From assembly GCA_003488005.1 (NCBI GenBank), contig DNND01000061.1, positions 33,840 to 47,254 of the forward strand: 13,415 bases of DNA. The letters are read 5' to 3'. The stretch comes from Blastocatellia bacterium (GTDB lineage: Bacteria > Acidobacteriota > Blastocatellia > Pyrinomonadales > Pyrinomonadaceae). How positions within the stretch are numbered: position 1 is the stretch's first letter; every line of letters begins with the position of its first letter. Made by a program: the position numbers and the translations under genes. Below are positions 6,909 through 13,415 of the stretch, in pieces. The notes below the pieces were generated by a model that ran no database searches, was not told the origin of the DNA, and saw only the letters and a program-made list of their open reading frames with translations.

Positions 6909-7241
6909 TCACTCCACGACAATCATCGTTTGAATCGCGCGAAACTTTTTGTCGCTAACGCCATTGACCATAAGCAACTCTTCCGGACGGCGAAAGCGCC
7001 CGTATTGTTCGCGGTACGCAACGATGCGCTCGGCGATGACTTTGCCCACACCGGGAAGCTGTTCAAGTTCCCGGGCTGATGCTGTGTTTATGTTTATCTG
7101 GGAAGCCGCCGTTGTTGTGTGAACCGCTGGTGGGGCCATGTTACTGCGGGATAGTCGACCGCAAGAACCACCGACCATCATGATCATTAACAGCAGAGCA
7201 AACGAAGTGATGGGCTTTGCTGTGAAGCGAAACTGTTTCAT
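6909..7241 (-). CDS. ComEA-like helix-hairpin-helix protein, likely envelope-anchored
   Basis: A 110 aa protein with a hydrophobic N-terminal segment (about 11-24) and a C-terminal double helix-hairpin-helix module of the ComEA type, from INTASARELEQLPGVGKVIA (about 50-69) through PEELLMVNGVSDKKF. ComEA proteins bind double-stranded DNA in the periplasm during natural transformation. The N-terminal segment ends in MVGGSC at Cys27, a loose lipobox, so it may be a lipoprotein, processed last by the Lnt encoded in this window; a simple membrane anchor is the alternative. No comEC or pilus gene is nearby. No Shine-Dalgarno precedes the ATG. It follows ftsK by 301 nt. Confidence 0.88.
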   Translation of the reverse strand: MKQFRFTAKPITSFALLLMIMMVGGSCGRLSRSNMAPPAVHTTTAASQININTASARELEQLPGVGKVIAERIVAYREQYGRFRRPEELLMVNGVSDKKFRAIQTMIVVE

Positions 7242-7343
7242 GTATGCAAGTTCGTGGTCGTAAAGAACTTGTGACGCTGCCGCTCAGGTGTGCAGTTTGC
7301 TGGAAGTCTAATCATTTCAAAACTTCGTCTGTTTTATGCGGCG

Positions 7344-7378
7344 ATGTCCACAGAGTTTTCCACAGGAGCCGTGGAAAA
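7344..7378. promoter_or_regulatory. Cluster of three DnaA-box-like sites with an inverted repeat
   Basis: ATGTCCACA (7344-7352, two mismatches to TTATCCACA) and TTTTCCACA (7356-7364, one mismatch) lie on the plus strand. TTTTCCACG (7378-7370, two mismatches) lies on the minus strand. The last two also form an 8 bp inverted repeat, TTTTCCAC / GTGGAAAA, with a 7 nt loop. This could be a DnaA titration or regulatory site, an unrelated operator, or chance. Confidence 0.25.
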
Positions 7379-7405
7379 ATGTTCAAACGAGTTGCGAGGA
7401 ATCTG

Positions 7406-7533
7406 AATTTGCCGCGGATGAACGCGGATAAGCGCTGATCAGAAAAAATCTTTACTTCTCTTTTCAAAAAGAACTAAGCGTTGGCTGTGTCAAATTCTGA
7501 TCCGCGCGCATTCGCGTTAATCCGCGGCTAATT
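7406..7533. repeat. Inverted-repeat element C downstream of ftsK
   Basis: The arms 7406-7443 and 7496-7533 are inverted copies (32 of 38 match) around 52 nt. The left arm contains the 10 nt modules GCGGATGAAC, GCGGATAAGC and GCTGATCAGA in tandem. It begins 9 nt after the ftsK stop. The modules closely match element B and more distantly element A. Confidence 0.8.
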
Positions 7534-7542
7534 AAACAGCGG

Positions 7543-10095
<2,553 letters not shown>

Positions 10096-10122
10096 TGAGT
10101 CTCATGAAGTTCAAAACAGTTT

Positions 10123-10179
10123 AGAGTACAACCTTCAGGTTGCCATCCAGCGAAAGAATCAAACTAAAGTTTGTACTCT
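10123..10179. repeat. Twin-hairpin inverted repeat between prfB and ftsK
   Basis: The arms 10123-10142 and 10160-10179 are inverted copies (17 of 20 match, including AGAGTACAA/TTGTACTCT). Each arm also folds alone: CAACCT-TC-AGGTTG on the left, CAAACT-AA-AGTTTG on the right. Short outer matches (GTTCA/TGAAC) flank the pair. It begins 22 nt after the prfB stop. There is no T-run; it looks like another interspersed repeat family rather than an intrinsic terminator. Confidence 0.75.
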
Positions 10180-10201
10180 GAACTACGGGCCATAAGCTCT
10201 A

Positions 10202-11312
10202 CTAAGCTGCCTTCTTCGACAGCAAATACGCCTTGATGAAATCATCGAGATCGCCGCCAAGCACCGCATCCACATTTCCGCGCTCCAATTTCGTGCGGGT
10301 GTCTTTGACGAGTTGATAAGGAGCAAGCACGTAACTTCTAATCTGCGATCCAAAAGAGATGTCAGCTCTGTTTGCTTCCAACTCGGCCGTCTCTGCTTTC
10401 CGCTTTTCCAGTTCCAGTTCATAAAGACGAGACCGAAGAACCTGCATGGCGACGGCCCGATTCTGATGTTGTGAACGCTGATTCTGACACTGCACGACAA
10501 TGTTGGTTGGAAGATGCGTGATGCGCACGGCTGAGTCAGTGGTGTTGATGTGCTGGCCGCCGGCGCCCGTGGCGCGATAGGTGTCAACACGTAGATCTTT
10601 TTCGTTGATTTCCACTTCGATGTTTTCGTCGATCTCAGGATAAACAAACAGGGAAGCAAAAGAAGTGTGTCGCCGCGCGGCTTGATCAAAAGGAGAGATG
10701 CGCACCAGCCGGTGCACACCGGCCTCTGCCGACAAAAGGCCGTAAGCGTATTCGCCTTCCACTCTAAACGTGACGCCTTTCAAGCCCGCCTCTTCTCCAG
10801 GTTGATAGTCAATGATCTCTGTTTTGAATTCGCGTTGCTCGGCCCACTTCAGGTACATGCGCAACAGCATTTCTGCCCAATCCTGGGATTCAGTGCCTCC
10901 GGCTCCGGGGTGAATGGTGCAGATCGCATTCAGTTGATCGTTGGCGCCGCTCAGCAGCATTTCAGTTTCAGCGACGCTGATCTCATGCTCGAGCCGTTCG
11001 ACCAGTGAACGTAGTTCTTTCAAAGATTCGTCATCTGATTCGGCAAACTCAAAAAGTACGCCTGCGTCGCTTAGCTGCAGCTCAAAATGTTCCTGGCGGT
11101 CAATCTTTTTTTCAAGGACGCTGCGTCGTTGCAACAGCTTTTGTGCAGCGTCCTGATCGTTCCAAAAATCGGGCGCTGAAGCTTGGCCTTCGATGGCCGT
11201 TAATTCCTTTTTCCGCGCCGCAACATCAAAGAAACCTCCCGAGTTGCTCAACTCGCCCGCGCAACTCTTCAAATGATGTTCGTAATTCCTGAATTGATAA
11301 CGTTTCGATCAT
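10202..11312 (-). CDS. prfB: Peptide chain release factor 2 (RF2), with programmed +1 frameshift
   Basis: RF2 recognises UGA and UAA in the ribosomal A site and triggers peptide release. The start is the ATG at 11312-11310, with GGAGG 4 nt upstream. Twenty-eight codons (MIETLSIQELRTSFEE...) lead to an in-frame TGA at 11228-11226; a +1 shift on CTT then continues with GAT at 11227 to the stop at 10202. The joined product is 369 aa (E. coli RF2 365 aa). The stop-codon recognition motif SPF falls at 206-208 and the catalytic GGQ at 251-253, within one residue of E. coli. A zero-shift ORF starting at 11272 would miss the true N-terminus. It follows lnt by 21 nt, so the two are probably co-transcribed; expression is self-limited by RF2 level. 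Confidence 0.96.
11226..11240 (-). promoter_or_regulatory. prfB programmed frameshift site
   Basis: On the minus strand the site reads GGGAGG TTT CTT TGA. A Shine-Dalgarno-like GGGAGG (11235-11240) lies 3 nt before the slippery CTT (11229-11231), which is followed by the in-frame TGA (11226-11228) and then T. This matches the E. coli layout (AGGGGG, 3 nt, CTT TGA) in order and spacing. Low RF2 leaves the TGA unread and favours the shift; high RF2 terminates at codon 29. Confidence 0.95.
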
Positions 11313-11333
11313 TAATCCTCCGGGCAAACTCGC

Positions 11334-12959
11334 TTAATCGTGCCCCGCCTTTCGGGCGCTGCCAACGAATGTGAAAACAAGAATCAGTAAACTAAAAATG
11401 GCGCAACTGATAACAAAAACGTCGCCGTACTTTGTATAGAACGTCCTCTCGCCTGGCGGTGGTGACACACTCCAAATTCGGACTTCGGGTTTAAAGCCTG
11501 AGGTCGCATCCTTTGTTTCACCATTCGGCCCGACGAAGGCCGTAATTCCGGTGTTGGTTACGCTCAGCAACGGGCGTCCATTTTCAACCGCGCGAAAGAC
11601 CGCGTTCGCGAGGTGTTGTCGCATCACCGCAGTTGGGCCCAGATAGCCATCGTTCGAAATATTGATTAGCACGTCCGCACCTTCGTTCGTGAAGCGCCGC
11701 GCGATCGCTGGATAGGCCGACTCGATGCAGATGAAAACACCCGCGCGCAAATTTCCCACCGGCATCAAACGATAGTTCGTGCCAGCGGTGAAATCACCGA
11801 CGATTGCTCTTATCAAACCCGAACCCGGAACCCAGTCGGGCAACGGAACATACTCGCCAAAAGGCAGCAGGCGAATCTTATCATATTGAGCAACCAGCTT
11901 ACCCTGTTCATTTATGAGCACGGCGGAATTATAAATGCCGTCATTGGGCGCTATTTCCTGCGAGTTAAGCAGGATCGAAACATGATGTCGCTGTGCAAAA
12001 CTTGCGAGCGCGGCACGCAGTCGTTCATCACCGCCGTAGGCGAAGTTCATCGGTGACTCAGGCCAGATCAAAAGCCGCGGTTCGGTGCTGTTCTGGACTT
12101 GCTTCAGCGCGGCTTCGCTCATCTCGAAGTGACGAGTGGTTAAGAGTTCCATGTCGTCGTTCGACTTCACCAAATCCATCGGAACGTTTGGCTGAATGGC
12201 GATGACAACTGCTTCTGTTTTCTTTTCTGTGATGAATTCTCCGGCTGAGAGTGACATCGAGATGTTGACCACTAACGTCGCTACCGCCATCAACAGGACG
12301 GCAACTGCGGATCTCCATAGGGCACGTTTAGTTCGTCTCAAAAGCGTGAAGGCGATCGCGCTATTCACGAAGATAATGACAGCCCCAACTGCATAAACGC
12401 CGCCCCAGCGCGCTGGACCAATTAAGGAGTGATGAAACGCCTGGGAATATCCAATCGCATTCCAGAGTTGGCCGGTTACTTCAAGCCGCGACCATTCCAG
12501 CCCGCTCCAAACCACCGGAGCAAGGAATACCGCCGTCGTTCCCCATTTACGAATCGCGCGCGCCATGAACAGCCCGAACAGTCCAGGGAAGATGCCAAGC
12601 AATACGGCTCCGGGAAGTAACAATGGATACGCAATCAAGGGTGAGATTCCGCCCGTATGAATCATTGAATAGGTAAGCCAGTAACACGAGCCGTAAAAGA
12701 AGACCGTTCCAAAAACCCAACCCAAAAAGAAAGGCCGCGAGCGACCTCGATTCATCGCAACGACCAAAAGCAACGGCACAAGCGCGCACCACGCAAGCGG
12801 CCAGAGATTGAAATCCGGAAAAGAAAGAATCAGCAGAACAGCCGAAACAGTGGCGGCGCCAAAATCAACGAGGGCGGGCGCCTTTTCATGAAGTCGCGCA
12901 AGCGTGTCGGCAAGACGTTGCGCGTTGGAGAGAGGGCGACCAGAGACGACATCCTGCAT
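11334..12959 (-). CDS. lnt: Apolipoprotein N-acyltransferase Lnt
   Basis: Lnt adds the third acyl chain to the N-terminal cysteine of lipoproteins at the periplasmic face of the inner membrane, the last step after Lgt and LspA. The 541 aa protein has a multi-spanning N-terminal half (hydrophobic segments between about 33 and 233), a periplasmic nitrilase-like domain (about 250-500), and a final membrane helix near 514-534. The catalytic triad is visible as Glu301 in WPES, Lys361 in YDKIRLLPFGEY and Cys411 in FICIES, equivalent to E. coli Glu267, Lys335 and Cys387. The N-terminus carries about 30 extra polar residues. The ATG has no Shine-Dalgarno, but an extended -10-like box ends 7 nt upstream. 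It leads directly into prfB. Confidence 0.96.
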   Translation of the reverse strand: MQDVVSGRPLSNAQRLADTLARLHEKAPALVDFGAATVSAVLLILSFPDFNLWPLAWCALVPLLLVVAMNRGRSRPFFLGWVFGTVFFYGSCYWLTYSMIHTGGISPLIAYPLLLPGAVLLGIFPGLFGLFMARAIRKWGTTAVFLAPVVWSGLEWSRLEVTGQLWNAIGYSQAFHHSLIGPARWGGVYAVGAVIIFVNSAIAFTLLRRTKRALWRSAVAVLLMAVATLVVNISMSLSAGEFITEKKTEAVVIAIQPNVPMDLVKSNDDMELLTTRHFEMSEAALKQVQNSTEPRLLIWPESPMNFAYGGDERLRAALASFAQRHHVSILLNSQEIAPNDGIYNSAVLINEQGKLVAQYDKIRLLPFGEYVPLPDWVPGSGLIRAIVGDFTAGTNYRLMPVGNLRAGVFICIESAYPAIARRFTNEGADVLINISNDGYLGPTAVMRQHLANAVFRAVENGRPLLSVTNTGITAFVGPNGETKDATSGFKPEVRIWSVSPPPGERTFYTKYGDVFVISCAIFSLLILVFTFVGSARKAGHD

Positions 12960-12966
12960 GGCCGTG

Positions 12967-12975
12967 AGTTTAGCA
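12967..12975 (-). promoter_or_regulatory. Candidate extended -10 promoter of lnt, leaderless type
   Basis: On the minus strand this reads TGCTAAACT: TG, one base, then TAAACT (4 of 6 to TATAAT). It ends 7 nt before the lnt ATG. On its own it is weak; it gains support from the matching arrangement before tsaD and recG. Confidence 0.35.
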
Positions 12976-13055
12976 AAGGCAGAAATTGAGAGCTAAGTTT
13001 TACCGCGCGATGTTACTTCTGAAATTAGTTTGACTCATCGCTTGGTCATGAAAAA

Positions 13056-13304
13056 TTATTTTCTGCGGCGGTAAAATTCGTAGTGCTCGGGACGCAAAAG
13101 AGGCGCAAAGGCAGTCAAATCGACAGAAAACGTCACCGTCAAAGTGACAAATTTCGGCGCAGGCTGAGATGGCTCACTAGTGACTTTAGAAGGCGTTTTG
13201 TTAACGGCCGGAGGCAGTGCAGCGGGGAGAAGGCGTGAAATGCTGATGGGAGAAAAAGAACTGCGCCCTAAATGCGGGAGAACCCAGCCATTGCTGGCTG
13301 GGTT
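13056..13304 (-). CDS. Possible 3' end of a small or broken gene (82 codons, no clear start)
   Basis: The frame is open from just after a TAG at 13307-13305 to a TAA at 13058-13056. Its second half reads like protein: a Pro/Lys/Ser linker (PPAVNKTPSKVTSEPSQPAPK) then KFVTLTVTFSVDLTAFAPLL and a basic end RPEHYEFYRRRK. No ATG lies in frame; only rare starts (TTG, GTG) occur late. The 5' part runs through the hairpin at 13279-13306, so this may be the tail of a gene disrupted by that repeat or by a frameshift, or not a gene at all. I recognise no family. Confidence 0.2.
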   Translation of the reverse strand, partial: NPASNGWVLPHLGRSSFSPISISRLLPAALPPAVNKTPSKVTSEPSQPAPKFVTLTVTFSVDLTAFAPLLRPEHYEFYRRRK

Positions 13305-13306
13305 CT
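13279..13306. repeat. Perfect 12 bp hairpin with TTGC loop
   Basis: AGAACCCAGCCA pairs perfectly with TGGCTGGGTTCT across a 4 nt loop. It has the stem of a terminator, but the bases after it are AATTTCGG on the plus strand and mixed on the minus strand, so no U-tract supports one. It may be another interspersed palindrome of this genome. Confidence 0.6.
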
Positions 13307-13415
13307 AATTTCGGGGGGAAGCACTGAAGGGTTGCTCGGCGGGTGGCTGGCGCAGCGGCAGGCGGCGCTCAGAGAAGTGATGGCGGCGGGGGCACTTTCA
13401 ACCTTTACATTGGGT

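Larger units (their letters stand above)
7242..7542. other. 301 nt spacer between ftsK and the comEA-like gene
   Basis: No credible gene. It contains inverted-repeat element C (7406-7533), a cluster of DnaA-box-like sequences (7344-7378), and about 100 nt (7242-7343) upstream of the comEA-like gene in which I see no clear promoter. Confidence 0.7.
12960..13415. other. 456 nt region upstream of lnt without a convincing gene
   Basis: Holds the lnt promoter candidate next to the gene, an open minus-strand frame at 13056-13304 of uncertain status, and a perfect 12 bp hairpin at 13279-13306. The last 100 nt to the window edge stay open in one minus-strand frame as far as the hairpin region, but the codons look like low-complexity Ala/Pro/Ser and no start is visible. 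Confidence 0.5.

Noticed and set aside
6787..6912. N-terminal extension of the bacilliredoxin to the ATG at 6912
   Set aside because: It would overlap the comEA-like stop and add residues foreign to the family; AGGAG and an extended -10 box lie inside it, supporting the 6786 start.
7344..7378. Replication origin oriC
   Set aside because: Only three imperfect DnaA boxes, no AT-rich unwinding region beside them, and no dnaA, dnaN or gidA nearby.
3272..7533. CRISPR array
   Set aside because: The repeats are paired inverted arms at separate loci, not direct repeats with regular spacers, and no cas gene is present.
11005..11292. prfB starting at the ATG at 11272, or a plus-strand gene here
   Set aside because: The 11272 start ignores the GGAGG-led ATG at 11312 and the frameshift site; the plus-strand frame is the complement of prfB.
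13279..13306. Intrinsic (Rho-independent) terminator
   Set aside because: The stem is good, but neither side is followed by a run of T.
13242..13310. Plus-strand 22-codon frame beginning ATGCTGATG
   Set aside because: Very short, ends inside the hairpin, and nothing supports its translation apart from a purine-rich stretch upstream.

Overview
The window reads as a housekeeping stretch of a chromosome from a Gram-negative bacterium, with G+C a little above 50% by eye. An apolipoprotein N-acyltransferase (lnt) implies an outer-membrane lipoprotein system. A bacilliredoxin, a Tat-tagged aminotransferase, a ComEA-like lipoprotein candidate and many short palindromic intergenic repeats together make me think of Acidobacteriota (perhaps Blastocatellia). 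That assignment is inference only. No transposase, phage, plasmid, CRISPR, rRNA or tRNA gene was seen.

Layout: eight of the nine well-supported genes lie on the minus strand, so the text below follows transcription from right to left. Right block: lnt (11334-12959), prfB (10202-11312), ftsK (7543-10095), a comEA-like gene (6909-7241) and a bacilliredoxin gene (6346-6786). Left block: recG (3417-5666), rsmD (2691-3254), a Tat-exported HisC-like aminotransferase (1545-2654) and tsaD (178-1254). One plus-strand gene of unknown function (5791-6234) sits between the blocks, divergent from recG and convergent with the bacilliredoxin gene. Two weak ORFs are noted at the edges (119-178 and 13056-13304).

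What the genes do: tsaD (t6A tRNA modification), prfB (translation termination) and rsmD (16S rRNA methylation) serve translation. recG and ftsK serve replication-fork repair and chromosome segregation. lnt completes lipoprotein maturation. The comEA-like protein suggests DNA uptake, and the bacilliredoxin suggests thiol redox repair, probably with bacillithiol. They look like co-located housekeeping genes rather than one pathway.

The most informative non-coding signals are four. (1) prfB carries the classical +1 programmed frameshift (CTT TGA behind a GGGAGG), so its true start is 11312. (2) Three genes that appear to head transcripts (tsaD, recG, lnt) have no Shine-Dalgarno but have a TGNTANNNT extended -10 box ending 6-8 nt before the ATG, as expected for leaderless mRNAs. 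hisC, prfB and the bacilliredoxin gene have good Shine-Dalgarno sequences. (3) Three related inverted-repeat elements (3272-3397, 6245-6338, 7406-7533) are built of three 9-10 nt GCGGAT-like modules per arm. (4) Other palindromic elements occur at 18-139, 1321-1527, 10123-10179 and 13279-13306. Five of the elements begin only 7-22 nt after a stop codon. I see no convincing new multi-gene system; the repeats and the leaderless pattern are the parts worth following.
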